A stretch of 64,000 nucleotides of DNA from Symbiodinium natans (taxonomy: Eukaryota > Sar > Dinophyceae > Suessiales > Symbiodiniaceae): positions 167,501 to 231,500 of the forward strand of contig CAJNDS010001101.1 of the NCBI GenBank assembly GCA_905221605.1, read 5' to 3'. Positions 38,483-48,481 of the stretch are shown here, one piece after another. Position numbers and translations under genes: made by a program. Numbering within the stretch: position 1 is the stretch's first letter; every line of letters starts with the position of its first letter. The notes under the pieces were generated by a model. The model had not been told where the DNA came from. It did no database searches and saw only the letters and a list, made by a program, of their open reading frames with translations.

Positions 38483-38759
38483 ACTTACAGGGTTTAGGGT
38501 TCAGGGTTTAGGGATTTGATAGGGTGGAGGGTGTAGGCTTCTACGACTCCCGGTTGAGGATTTAGACGGGCTGGGTGTTTATCTGGGGCTGATACGGTTC
38601 AGAGCTTCAGGGTTTGCAGGTGTTGCGCTGGGTTTAGGGGTAAAAGAGTTGGGAGTTCCGTGGTCTACTCTGCAAAACCAACCCTTGAACCCTAAACCCT
38701 AAACCCAAAAGTTCAGAAAGTACTCACGCCCATAACCGCCGCTACTTACAAACTTTCCT
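38483..38759. other. G-strand words and unique DNA
   Basis: TTTAGGG at 38489-38515 and CCCTAAA x2 at 38693-38706. No gene. Confidence 0.4.
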
Positions 38760-39080
38760 AAAGTGAGTTCAAAACCAAAACAAAATTATACCGTAAAACA
38801 ACCTGTGACATACAACTCCCCTTTCCCTCCCCAACGCAAGAGTCCACGACTGAACGCAGCAAAAAAAAACGTTGAACCGCAAACCCAAACCTTAAACCCT
38901 GAACCCTGAGACCTAAACCCTAAACCCCGGATCCTAAGCCCTAAACCCGCCCGCCACCCGCTCTCTTGTCGTTTGGGGTAGGCGGGCGGTGGCCAGCGCT
39001 CAGTGAGACCCTGCAAGGGAGCCCCAGGCGGGCGACCGAGCTGGCCTCCAGGCTGGCTTACTTTTGAGGCAAGCACAGGC
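38760..39080. repeat. Dispersed repeat R1, copy 1 (interrupted by telomere words)
   Basis: AAGTGAGTTCAAAACCAAAAC and TTGTCGTTTGGGGTAGGCGG resemble 60965-61130. Telomere-like words at 38890-38945 separate the two blocks here. On the minus strand both loci encode WRAGL preceded by PP.YPK or PPTPK, so a decayed coding family is possible. Confidence 0.4.
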
Positions 39081-39345
39081 CGAGTCAGCAGCTGTATCAT
39101 ATATTATTACCCTAAACCCAAAGCTGTCCGCACACATTGTTCGGTCCTGCGCCCAGTTTTGTTTCGTGGCCCTGGCCTCCCTGACCCAACCCAAGCTGTC
39201 CACACACGTGTGGAGGTCCCCAAAAGGGCGTGAGTGCTGACTCTTTCAAGAAGGTCTTAACTCCTGAGGGTTGTAAGTGGGCGGTCTTGGGGTGGGAGCG
39301 CGCAGTAGTCAAAGCGCGCTTCCGTTTGGCACGCCCTAAGCACTA
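39081..39345. other. Unique DNA with GCTGTCC..CACAC..duplication
   Basis: AAGCTGTCCGCACACATTG (39121) and AAGCTGTCCACACACGTG (39192) are ~70 bp apart, an imperfect direct repeat. No gene. Confidence 0.5.
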
Positions 39346-39450
39346 AACCCTAAACTCTAAACTCTAAACCCTAAACCCTAAACCCTAAACCCTAAACCCT
39401 AAACCCACACCCTAAACCCCAGATCCTAAACCCTAAACCCTAAAGGGATC
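39346..39450 (-). repeat. C-strand telomere array
   Basis: About 13 units with CTCTAAA variants at the left and CCAGATC at the right. Confidence 0.9.
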
Positions 39451-40221
39451 AAGCTGCGGAGGTGCGCCCTCGTCATCCAGCTCATCCCAGACTGCCTGGC
39501 GGCAGACCAGGAAGCTGGTGCATGGCATGTCATGCTACGTAAGAGGTTTAGGGTTTAGGGTCTAAAATGTAGATCAGACATGTCCGCTCGCCCGGCAATT
39601 CTCATATAATGTAGAGGCACCCAACTGAATAACACTGCCCTGCTGAATAACACTGCCCTGACATTGCAGCGGGGTGGTGATGAGGTCAGGGACCTAGAAA
39701 AGCATTGGTGTCGAAAGACCTACGCCCTGAACCCTAAAGCCAGCAGCCCTCGACACGGCAAGACACCATGAGCGCCCCCTCCTAAAACCCTAAACTCTGA
39801 GCCCGCAGCCCTAATCCTGAAGCCCGAAACCCTGCAGGCCTAGACCCAAACTGGGTGCTGGAGTCACCGAAGACCATCTTCGTAATGGGTTTGCGCAAGG
39901 AAGCCGAACCCATACCGAATGGACGACATGGCCCGGCCCTAAACTTTAAACCCTAAAGCCTCACGCCTGCCCGATGCCCAGGTACAGCAGGGAGGGGTCG
40001 CCAGCCAAGCAGCCAAGGCGCTGCCTTATGCAGGTTATGGGCTATCTAAGGCTTGATGAGTTTCGGGGGGTGAAGGTTGGGTACTGTAGGGTAGGGTTTG
40101 GGAAGCTTTGGCTTTGGGGTTTAGGGTTTATGGGAGGTATTGCAGGCTATTATGAAGCAGGTTATGATAGGGTACTGGGGGGTATGGGTATGATCTTAAC
40201 TTCTACGTAAAAGGTGCGATT
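39451..40221. other. Mostly unique DNA
   Basis: TGAATAACACTGCCCTGC occurs twice in tandem (39627 and 39644). A 78-aa plus frame (39974-40210) is rich in Gly/Tyr from GGGTA-type words. No gene. Confidence 0.4.
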
Positions 40222-40250
40222 TGTTTTTCTTTTTTTTTGGGGGGGGGGGA
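40218..40250 (+). repeat. T-run followed by G-run
   Basis: TTTTTCTTTTTTTTT then G10, as in the T-G junctions at 49028, 55883 and 62849. Confidence 0.9.
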
Positions 40251-40340
40251 GGAGCGCTACCCTACCGCCAAGATGCATATACTTCCCGAAAAAACGGGTG
40301 CAAGGCATAGTCTAACTGCAAAAGTCTTCCATCACCAGTA

Positions 40341-40436
40341 CATGGGGGTTTCCGAAAACAAGCGACCCCTAATGTAGACCCCAAAAAGGTAGTAAGGACC
40401 CGAATAAGGTACACCTAGTTTCAGAAACCCCATATG
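40341..40436. mobile_element. MITE-like family G, copy 4
   Basis: Ends CATGGGGGTTTCCGAAAAC and GTTTCAGAAACCCCATATG; interior AAAAAGGTAGTAAGGACCC. A family L terminus follows at once. Confidence 0.8.
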
Positions 40437-40465
40437 AAGTAGGGTATATATTTCTTGTACCCCTG
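40437..40465. mobile_element. MITE-like family L terminus (fragment)
   Basis: AAGTAGGGTATATATTTCTT then GTACCCC; nearly identical to the left end of the copy at 40564. Confidence 0.65.
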
Positions 40466-40563
40466 GAGTCTCCGAAGAGCTGTCCGAGCAAGAAGCGAAA
40501 ATCTAAAGCACACCATGAAGCTGCTCCAAGTCCTTCACGAGCATCAAGAGGACCGAGCGCACA

Positions 40564-40669
40564 AGTAGGGTATATATTTTGTACCCCCCAAAAGGACACC
40601 AAGTATATACACTCACGAAGATTAGAAAGGAGCCTTATATGAACTCACCAGTAACAGGAATATAAACCC
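40564..40669. mobile_element. MITE-like family L, copy 2
   Basis: Starts AGTAGGGTATATATTTTG, ends CAGGAATATAAACCCT; aligned with the reverse complement of copy 1 at 2569. Confidence 0.7.
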
Positions 40670-40756
40670 TAAACCCTAAACCCCAAACCCCATATGATTG
40701 AGGCTTAGGATGGCTTAGGGTCTAGGGTGTGGCTTCCGGCACGCGTCTACACAGCT

Positions 40757-41248
40757 CGTTTAGGGTTTAGGGTTTAGGGTTAGGTTTAGGGTTTAGGGCG
40801 TAGGGTGTAGGGTTTACGGTTTAGGGTTTAGGGGAATCAGATGTGCAGAAAGCCCTCAACACAAAACCTTAAGGCCTAAGAACCCAAGCACAGATGGTTT
40901 TAGCCAAGCTGGGATTTGTGTCACAAGCTGGCGACTTAGTCTTTAACCACTAAACCCGGACCCAAAACCCTAAACTCGAAACCCTAAGCAAACCCTAACT
41001 CCTGCCCATGAAAACTCGAAGCCCATGTAGAAACTCGACCCCCATGTAGATAAGCTGCCTGATGGCCTCGAGGTTGAGATATGTCGAAACAGGCACCTTC
41101 AGGAAAGGACGGGGTTTAGGGTTTAGGGTTTAGGGTTAAGAGTTAAGGGTTTAGGGTTTAGCGTTTGGGGCTTTGGGTTTAGGGTTGAGGGTTCAGGGTT
41201 TAGGGTTCGAGGTTTAGCGTTTAGGGTTTAGGGTTTAGGGTTTAGGGC
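40757..41248 (+). repeat. G-strand telomere tracts
   Basis: Units at 40757-40830 and 41112-41248 with TTAAGGG, GTGTAGGG and TTTAGCG variants; unique DNA between. Confidence 0.85.
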
Positions 41249-41885
41249 TACGGCCTTGTGCACTTCGCGCACTTGGGCGCCTTCTCTGGGGCTTAAAACG
41301 CAGTTTTCGGACCAGCAGAAATAGCAGGGTCCCATTGTGTTCTGCACTCACTAAGGTTCGACCTTTTTACAAGAAGTTTCCCCTGGTCATGCGAACTATA
41401 ACATCGGAAGTTGTAGCGTGAGCTATCATAACTGTCCCTAAGTGGGGTTAATAATACCATTCAGGGCCCTTAGTTTTATAAACGCTGAAGAACTTCCTGT
41501 GGGCACTATAGAAAGCAACATGGCGTGCAGGATCGTCCATGCTATTGCAAACATGCCGAGGTCTTTCAGCGTGGGCTTGATCTAAGACCTCGGTGGGCAC
41601 TTGCAACAGGGTAATATAGGGGCCTTAATAATTCGAATAGGGTTTTGGGGGTTACTAAAGTATAATTATAAAGGGACCATAGGGGCAAGGGACCATAGGG
41701 GCATATTCTTAATAATTATTCCGACACCTATATTACAGTAGACTATCCCGCGTTGGAAGTCATGCGAGGCTCCTCTTTCCAAAAACACATCGGAGGAGCC
41801 CGCACTAGTAAGCATCAATGCATTGGAGTAGCTGAGTTGTCGGGGTGTACATGAGCAACGGCTCTACAGTTTTGAGTTGTGGGTT
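41249..41885. other. Telomere-free block with a hairpin
   Basis: CCGAGGTCTT (41556-41565) and AAGACCTCGG (41584-41593) form a 10-bp perfect stem with an 18-nt loop; TTGCAA flanks both sides. GGGACCATAGGGGCA is directly repeated at about 41680 and 41695. No frame of note. Confidence 0.5.
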
Positions 41886-42140
41886 TGGGTTTAGGGTTTA
41901 GGGTTTAATGTTGCACTGTCTGTCTTTAATATTGCCCCCCCCCCCCCCCCCCCCCAACAAATTTGGACCCTTTATTAACGCGTGGCGCGGCGAACCCCCC
42001 ACACAAAAGGGGGGGGGGGCCGAACCCAGCCTTTGGAAACCTTAAGGCCTTCCAGCCTTTAAGATTCCTGGAGCCTAAGGCCCTCAGGGCCTCAAACCTT
42101 ACGGTGTAAGCCCCCAACCCTAAACACAAACCCTAAAAAT
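41886..42140. repeat. Short G-strand tract and C/G homopolymers
   Basis: TTTAGGG x2, C20 at 41936-41955 and G10 at 42010-42019. Confidence 0.85.
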
Positions 42141-42640
42141 ATAAACAATCATCCGGAAAGAAGCTGTGTAATATAGAGGGTGACCAGACAAACTTCATAA
42201 AGACAGTCCGGCCGGCCTGTGGGCTGCCTGTCACGAAATTTGTTTGGGGCCTCGTTTCGTAATGAAATTCCATAAGGCTTTACATGGAATTGGCCGGGCT
42301 GAGCTTTCTGGATTACCCCAAACAACCTCGGTTCGCAGAATAGATTTTGGAAACTTGTGATTATAGACCCTCCGTCAGTCCAACATGAGGCCGCAGTAGT
42401 ATTCGGCACCTCATTGACCGCATCATGCATTCCTGGTCCTGGGCAGTACTCCTTCGTAGCCGTACCCGTACCCTTGTTTATAGGGATCTGAAGTATGGTC
42501 CCTGGTTCTGTAGAGTGTAAGGGGTATATAACACAGGGACCCTGACTAAGGGCCCCCTACTTCGAACCCCTATAGATTACAGGTCTAGGTAAATCATGAG
42601 ACTCGGGGCTAGGATTTAGGGTTTAGTGTACTAGGATCTA
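42141..42640. other. Unique DNA with a 93-aa minus frame
   Basis: The minus frame 42149-42430 has non-repetitive composition (for example SWTDGGSIITSF-like stretch) but no recognised family. GGTCCCTGGTTC..AGGGACCCTGAC near 42497-42550 is an imperfect inverted repeat, a possible unclassified MITE. Confidence 0.3.
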
Positions 42641-42858
42641 CCCTCCCAAACCCGCTGAAAAGCATTCAAAAACTCTGATCCTCTGATCGCCCCAAAAAAT
42701 GGGGGGAGTGGAAAAACAGGCTACCCAGTTTCGGGCCGTGCTAGACCCTAAACCTTAAACCCTAAACCCTACATCCTACAAACCCTAAACCATACACCCT
42801 AAACCCCAAACTCTGGTGAAGGGTTAAGGGGTTGCTGCAGTTTACCTCAAGAAACTGG
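42641..42858. other. Unique DNA and C-strand words
   Basis: CCCTAAA/CCCTACA at 42745-42810. No gene. Confidence 0.4.
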
Positions 42859-42955
42859 CTGGTTCTGAGTAGGGAATGAGGGAATGAGGGCCCTACCAAT
42901 ACCCTTTCACGGATTATATCGGGCCCTCATTCCCTCACCCCATACTAAGAACCAG
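42859..42955. mobile_element. MITE-like family J, copy 3 (best)
   Basis: Ends CTGGTTCTGAGTAGGGAATG and CATACTAAGAACCAG; AGGGAATGAGGGCCC against GGGCCCTCATTCCCT gives a perfect 15-bp inner stem. Confidence 0.85.
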
Positions 42956-42965
42956 GGGAAGAAAG

Positions 42966-43041
42966 GGTTTAGGGTTTAGGGTTTAGGGTTTAGGGTTTAG
43001 GGTTTAGGGTTTAGGGTTTAGGGTTTAGGGTTTAGGGTTTA
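42966..43041 (+). repeat. Perfect TTTAGGG array, 11 units
   Basis: Starts 10 bp after the family J end. Confidence 0.95.
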
Positions 43042-43097
43042 GAATCCCCAAGTTGAAGCCCCCGAGGCGCCTTCAGGAACCAGTCGCAGCCTTGGAT

Positions 43098-43235
43098 GGG
43101 GTTTGGGGCTGTGGGGCTGTGGGGCTTTGGGGTTTAGGGTTTAGGGTTTGGGGTTTAGGGTTTAGGGTTTGGGGTTTGGGGTTTAGGGTTCAGGGTTTGG
43201 GGTTTAGGGTTTGGGGTTTTAGGGTTTAGGTTTAA
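43098..43235 (+). repeat. Mixed TTTAGGG / TTTGGGG array
   Basis: Alternating canonical and TTTGGGG units, similar to 512-737. Confidence 0.9.
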
Positions 43236-43659
43236 GGTTCAAGTTCATTCGGGTACCTCTCTAGACTCGGGGTCCCGTTTCGGGTAACCCTGAACCCTAC
43301 ACCGTAAACCCTAACCCCTAGCACAAATTACACCCTTGAAGATATGGAGGCAAAAAAGCACAACAAACGCAGGAGCCAATTAGAGCTAATTACACCCTTC
43401 CCCTAAACCCTAAACCGTAAACCCTGACCCTAAACCCTAACCCTAAACCCTAACCCTAAACCCTAAATCCTAAACCCGAAACCCTGGACTCTTAACCCTA
43501 AGCTACGAAGTATCCAACTTTGGCACTCCGTTGACCAGGACGCGGGGCTATCGCTTTTAGGCTTAGGTATCGCTTCCACAGCACGTTTTGCTAATGTCCC
43601 ACCCGAAGCTACCTCGAGAGTCGCGGGATTTAACCAGCCGCTCATTTCGGCCCCTTTTC
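43236..43659. repeat. C-strand words (CCCTAAC/CCCTAAA) and unique DNA
   Basis: ATTACACCCTT occurs at 43328 and 43391, flanking AGAGCTAATT; CCCTAACCCTAAACC 13-mers at 43425-43470. Confidence 0.6.
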
Positions 43660-44230
43660 TTCCTCAAACCCAGATAAGAGAAGCATGTGGACTACTTACT
43701 CCTGTACTACCGTTACACCACATAGTACCTGAGTGGTATTTCTTATGCCGATATGGGATGTTGAAATGCTGTACCAAAAAATTAAAACGCAGAGTTCACT
43801 GCCTTACTTACTTCTATCGTCATGTTTCTTTATGAGAAGTCTTTCAATGTCATTCTATTTGATCGGTAAAGTGAATGGTTTGTACATGTGTTTTTATTCA
43901 GTTTTCTGTTTTTTGGATAGGTGGTCGATTTTCCTGTAGCCAACATTCTATCTTATGGTCGTACCTTGACATTACAGTATTGTATTCTTACTGTTTGGTG
44001 TCTTATTCGCCTCTCTCATACACCTTGATTCAGAGTACGCAGTTTACGTTGCCTTCGCGCCTGTCGTATAGCCATCTGCATTTCTCGCGCGAAGTGAATA
44101 CAACTTTTCTCATTCGGGGTGGGAGGTGCTTTTCATATTGAGGGGGGGTATGATGATTCGTTGTGAATGAGGCTGGTCCATGAATGCAGATTGGCGCAGG
44201 CGGGCGGCTAATCAAAGCAGGCCCGGCAAA
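43660..44230. other. Low-GC, telomere-free block with overlapping hydrophobic frames
   Basis: T-rich on the top strand, clearly unlike its surroundings. Frames of 68 aa (43733-43939) and 88 aa (43875-44141) overlap in different phases and are rich in Phe, Tyr, Leu and Ser with hydrophobic runs (LPYLLLSSCFF, VFCFLDRWSIFL). This could be a frameshifted membrane-protein gene or a transferred organelle fragment. I could not match it to a named gene, so no function is given. Confidence 0.35.
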
Positions 44231-44275
44231 AACAATTGATTCAACTAGAACCCTTCAGCGGGCTAGACCGAAACC

Positions 44276-44425
44276 CTATAATATAAACTAAACTCTGAAC
44301 CTGAACCCTAAACCCTAAACCCTAAACCCTAAACCCTAAACCCTAAACCCTAAACCCTAAACCCTAAACCCTAAACCCTAAACCCTAAACCCTAAACCCT
44401 AAACCCCTAACCCCTAAACCCGAAA
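44276..44425 (-). repeat. Long C-strand telomere array, ~17 units
   Basis: Perfect in the middle, CCCCTAA variants at the right edge. Confidence 0.95.
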
Positions 44426-44517
44426 CTCAAGCGCCGGCCGGTAGCGGTCCAGCAGCTTCGGGGCCCAAGAGCCCCAAAGGCGGAACTCGCGGCTCCCGCC
44501 GTCCCCCGGCCAACTGC

Positions 44518-44830
44518 CAGGGTTAGGGTTTAGGGTTTAGGGTTTAGGGTTTAGGGTTTAGGGTTTAGGGTTTAGGGTTTAGGTTTAGGGTTTAGGGTTT
44601 AGGGTTTAGGGTTTAGGGTTTAGGGTTTAGGGTTTAGGGTTTAGGGTTTAGGGTTTAGGGTCAAGGGTTTAGGGCTTAGGGTTTGGGGTTTGGGGTTTAG
44701 AGGGTTTAGAGGGTTTAGAGGGTTTAGAGGGTTTAGAGGGTTTAGAGGGTTTAGAGGGTTTAGAGGGTTTAGGGTTTACGCTTTAGGGTCTAGGGTGTAG
44801 GATTTAGGGTTTAGGGGTTTAGGGTCGTGC
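44518..44830 (+). repeat. G-strand array (~24 units) running into 9-mer TTTAGAGGG
   Basis: Perfect TTTAGGG to 44660, TTTGGGG, then 8 units of TTTAGAGGG (44697-44770), then canonical units again. The 9-mer is embedded in canonical repeats, direct evidence that it arose from them. Confidence 0.95.
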
Positions 44831-45229
44831 TTGGAGGCTTTGCGCTGCGTTTCCAGCTTCTCACACAGAACACACAGAAGCGCAAAACAACGAGATGCCG
44901 TCAAAAGCTCCAGACCTGAGATGGCTTATGTAGCTTTTGACGGGTTTATGGACAGTGCGTTCTGGGGTTTGTTGGGCTTGGGTTTGGAGGGATGCGGGGG
45001 GTGGCCGGGGGGGGGGGGTTCAGCCCACGAAACCGCTGCGAAAACACCCTGAGACGCTGAAACCTACATACCCTCAAGTCCTAAAACACCTGGAAACCTA
45101 GCCTTAAACCCTAAACCCGAAACACCCTCAAGTCCTTAAACCACCTTGAAACCCAGCCTCGGCAAGCTCCTAGGCGTGACAAAGAAGATGCGGGTTTTGT
45201 TGTCCAGCCAGGTCCGGCGTACTGCCTCG
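44831..45229. other. Unique DNA, G-run 45008-45018
   Basis: CCCTCAAGTCC..TAAA.CACCTTGAAACC occurs twice (near 45071 and 45128). The 73-aa plus frame has no motif. Confidence 0.4.
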
Positions 45230-45560
45230 AAAACCCTAAACACTAAACCCTAAGGCCCTATAACCCTAAACCTTATAAACCCTAAACCCTAAACCCTAAG
45301 CCCTAAACCCGAAACCCTAAACCCTAAACCCTAAACCCTAGCCCTAAGGCCCTGAGCTTGGTTAGGGCTCAGGGATTCGGGCTTAGGGTTTAGGGGCTTA
45401 GTGGTTTAGGTTTTCGGGGTGTAGGGTTTTAGGGGCCTAGGGGTTTAGGGTTGTATGAAAGGTATAGGGCCAAGGGCTTTAAGTTTTATGGGTTTTCGGA
45501 TGCGAGGGTGTTTGCTGTAGACAAAAATTCAGAGTAAAGGGACCGAAGGGGTCGAGCGTG
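45230..45560. repeat. C-strand then G-strand telomere-like words
   Basis: CCCTAAA/CCCTAAG 45233-45345; TTTAGGG/GCCTAGGGG 45385-45450. Confidence 0.75.
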
Positions 45561-45724
45561 GTTTCGGGGTTAGGGTTTAGGGGTCAAGGGCGTATAGGTT
45601 GCGGAGTCGTTCGTGTGTTAATTGACGCACTGGAAGCCCTAACACTCCAAACAAACCTCAGCCTTGAACCCTACACCCCAAACCTTCATAGCCTAAAGCC
45701 AAAAAAACCCCAAACCGAACCGAG

Positions 45725-46075
45725 GCAAAGGTTGATCTTTCCCGAGAAAAATTTTGGGCCGCCTTGCGTGTGCTCACGAGCCCAAGCAGCCGCACGCTCC
45801 TTCCGTGCCGCGTTGACGCAGCGCTCAACCTCGTCAAGGCCATCCTGACAGAGGCGCAGCAAGCCAGATGTCTGCGTTGAGCCTGGGTGTAAGAGAAACC
45901 GCCACAGGTCAGCGTAGGTCGCGAATGATTGCTGCGGATAAAGGCGCGCCGTTGGGGCCAACAGCCCGGCGAGGGAGAGCTCGCAAGCCACTACCCACTC
46001 CCGTGGCACCGACTGGAGCTGGGCTGTTATGTCTCAGGGCTCCGTCAACTCCGGGTACAGCTCACAAAGCTTCTT
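45725..46075 (-). pseudogene. Possible protein fragment (LINE pre-RT linker-like)
   Basis: A minus-strand frame from the GTG at 46009 down to about 45725 has protein-like composition: REWVVACELSLAGLLAP, DGLDEVERCVNAARKERAAA and WAREHTQGGPKFFSGK. The same phase continues upstream to ~46070 with one TGA. The arrangement of a helical Arg/Glu-rich stretch, Trp, then GG..F..K resembles the segment between endonuclease and RT in some algal LINEs, but this is a weak visual match. The last part (before 45686) is telomere-like translation. It could also be an unrelated host-gene fragment. Confidence 0.35.
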
Positions 46076-47121
46076 AGGATTTAGGGTTTAGAATTTAAGG
46101 GTATAGGGGTTTAGGGTTTAGGCTTGTCCGCGAAAACCCTTCACAACCCTTACAGTTTCTCAACGCGGTGACACCGCAGGTTTCGGGCTACTCCAGACCG
46201 CTGGGTGAGGATTTAGGGCTTAGAGTGTAATGCCGATTGGGGCTGAGGGTTTTAAAGTCTCAAAGGTTCAGGATTCAGGACTTGTGCTGTAAAAAAACTT
46301 AGAGAAAAGGTGTTTCAGATACGGGGGTTGCAGGGCCTTCAAGTTGTAGGCCTTCTGGGCTTTGGGTGGCTTCGAAATCTTCAGGCTTGGGGTTGCGGAT
46401 TTAGGGCATAGGTTTTCGGGCTCAACATGCAAAGTGTTCTTGAGCTTGCTGCAGGGTGCGGGGCTTAGGAGCACAGATATGTAGGATTAGGGCTTGTCAG
46501 TGCCCCGAGGGTAAAAGGCTGACAGTTCAAAACAGATCTAGAAGGGTTGAGGAGACAAAGCCCTAAACCCAAAACCCTAGACCCTAAACCCTACACCCTG
46601 CACCCTAGGTTTAGGGCCTGTAGGACTTTGGAGTTTCAGCGAGTGCAAGGCTCAAGAAGGTGGGTTCTGGAGGCCCATCCACAAAATTAGGGTTTAGGGT
46701 TCACAAGGAGGGGTGCCCCTTGCCATACCAGCTACTGTGAATGGATTCAAAAAAGAGGTGCTCATGACCCAACTTAGGCCCGGAACACGGCAAGGGCCGG
46801 GGAGATGCTTTGGGTCGGGTTGCAGTTGTCTACAGTAGGGTTTTCGGGTTTCGGGTTTAAAGGTGTAGGAAATGACTCCACTTCGGTGCCTGCCTATTCG
46901 TTGAGACGTTACCTGTGTGCATGCTCAGGGTGGCAAGGACGAGGTGCTCTGAAGCCCTACTCTGGAGTAAACACTGGAACAAAAGTATATACTCTTTAGG
47001 TATATGTAGCCATCATAGGGTCTTAAAGTATAGTACTCCAAAACCCAGGCAGTCTTTGATTTTGATGTTTGAAAGGGCCCGGCGAGGGGCTCATCGGACC
47101 TCCAACAGGGACCCTGATTCA
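46076..47121. other. Mostly unique DNA with scattered telomere words
   Basis: Short tracts at 46079-46120, 46558-46615 (C-to-G flip CACCCTAGGTTTAGGG at 46602) and 46687-46705. Short frames have no motifs. Confidence 0.45.
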
Positions 47122-47210
47122 CCATATGGGGTTTGCGAAAATAAGGGTACCCCTTCTTGTAAGGGAATCCTACTGTTAAGGGTCCCCTGTTTTCGTAAAG
47201 CCCCAGATGG
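47122..47210. mobile_element. MITE-like family G, copy 5
   Basis: CCATATGGGGTTTGCGAAAA and TTTTCGTAAAGCCCCAGATG are inverted; core GTACCCCTTCTTGTAAGGGA then ATCCTACTGTTAAGGGTCCC. Confidence 0.8.
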
Positions 47211-47254
47211 GCATAAACGGCTGGAAAGGTTTCGGACCCTCTGCCCGAAGCCTT

Positions 47255-47457
47255 GAAACCCTAAACCCTAAACCCTAAACCCTAAACCCTCAACCCTCAA
47301 CCCTCAACCCTCAACCCTACACTGGTGTCCCAAGAGCCCGCAGAGCTAGGGGACCGCCCCCCTTCTCCATGACAACGCAGACTTTGCCTTGGGCTTTAGG
47401 AGGGTTTAGGGTTTAGGGTTTAGGGTTTAGGGTTTAGGGTTTAGGGTTTAGGGTTTA
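47255..47457. repeat. C-strand array with CCCTCAA run, then G-strand array
   Basis: CCCTAAA x4 then CCCTCAA x4 (47257-47320); TTTAGGG x8 at 47403-47457. Confidence 0.9.
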
Positions 47458-47507
47458 AGGTTGAAGGGTTAGGGGGTACTATAATCCCTATTCAGGTAGA
47501 GGGCAGT

Positions 47508-47609
47508 TTGGGATGTTCCCCCTTATACTAAGAGTCCTTGCTAGGGATTACAGCACCCCCTATTATACTCCCTAATCAGGAGATGCTAGTAGAAGGGGGA
47601 CCATTCCAA
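47508..47609. mobile_element. MITE-like family C, copy 4
   Basis: Ends TTGGGATGTTCCCCCTTATA and GTAGAAGGGGGACCATTCCAA. A second, partial family C word (ACTATAATCCCTATTCAGG) lies just upstream at 47478. Confidence 0.75.
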
Positions 47610-48030
47610 GCTTTCAGGGTAAGGGCTATACGGGTTTGGGGGCTTAAGGGTTTTAAGGGTGGGCCGTAGACACAGGTAAATCCGAACCAGTGTGTTTACA
47701 ACACGCGAGCTTACATGCCAACAGCTTCCTGTCGAGCCTAAACATGGCCCTGGCGGTTTTAGGGTTCAGGGTTTCGGGGTTTCGGGGTTTAGGGTTTAGG
47801 GCGGAGAGTCTTAAGGCCGTGGGATCTAGTGCTTTTAGGATGATCAGTTCAGGGAAGTCAGCCTAAGCCCGAAAACCCTGAACTCCAAACCGTTGTCCAG
47901 TCTTGATCCCACCGCAGGTCGACTGGGACCCCACACTGCTGGGACGGCAACAGAACCGTGGACCCTCGTTTAGGGTTCAGGGTTTAAGGTTTAGGTCTTA
48001 AGGTTTAGCAAAACCCTACATTACTGGGAA
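47610..48030. other. Unique DNA with G-strand words
   Basis: TTTCGGGG/TTTAGGG at 47757-47802 and 47970-48010. No gene. Confidence 0.4.
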
Positions 48031-48137
48031 GCCCGGCAACCATATAGCAAGAAGGGGATACCCTTTTTAAGGCTGGCTACTTGTGTAAGGGAGCCCCAAA
48101 CCCGAAAAAGGCAAAAGCGCATCTGGGCTACCAAGAT
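48031..48137. mobile_element. MITE-like family F, copy 6
   Basis: AAGCCCGGCAACCATATAGC at the left, ATCTGGGCTACC at the right, GGATACCCTTTTTAAGG and CTACTTGTGTAAGGGAGCC inside. Its right terminus is the target of the family M insertion. Confidence 0.75.
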
Positions 48138-48481
48138 GGGTAAGGTGTGTAACGGAAACCACAGGGAATGTAACGGAAATTAAACCGAAAACCGAAACGG
48201 AAAGCAAGAACAATTGTAACGGAAATCACGCCTGCAAGCTTGGAAACCAGATGCAGGTGCAACGGAAACCAACCCTAAAACCTAAACCTAAACCAACCCT
48301 AAACCCTAAACCCTAAAGCCTAGACCCTAAACCCTAAACCCTAAACCCTAACCCCTATAGACCCTAAACCCTGAAACAAAGAACCCGCGTTGGTTTCTGT
48401 TACGCCCCAGCAAGGTCTCTGTATCGGTTTCAAGCCGGCAGTTTCCGTTACAACCCGCCAATTTCCGTAACAGACTTTACT
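48138..48481. mobile_element. TIR element, family M, with 10-bp target duplication
   Basis: CTACCAAGAT at 48128-48137 recurs exactly at 48482-48491. Just inside are imperfect 19-bp inverted ends, GTAAGGTGTGTAACGGAAA and TTTCCGTAACAGACTTTAC. The motif TGTAACGGAAA recurs subterminally in both halves in opposite orientation (48147, 48170, 48213, 48260; 48403, 48440, 48463). The centre is a C-strand telomere tract (48280-48370). 9-11-bp duplications and subterminal repeats are typical of Mutator-like non-autonomous elements. No transposase. Confidence 0.8.

Noticed and set aside
43733-44141. Mitochondrial cox1-like reading of the low-GC block
   Set aside because: A few residues could be aligned by eye but no diagnostic histidine motif or continuous similarity was found. 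Kept only as an open question on organelle origin.
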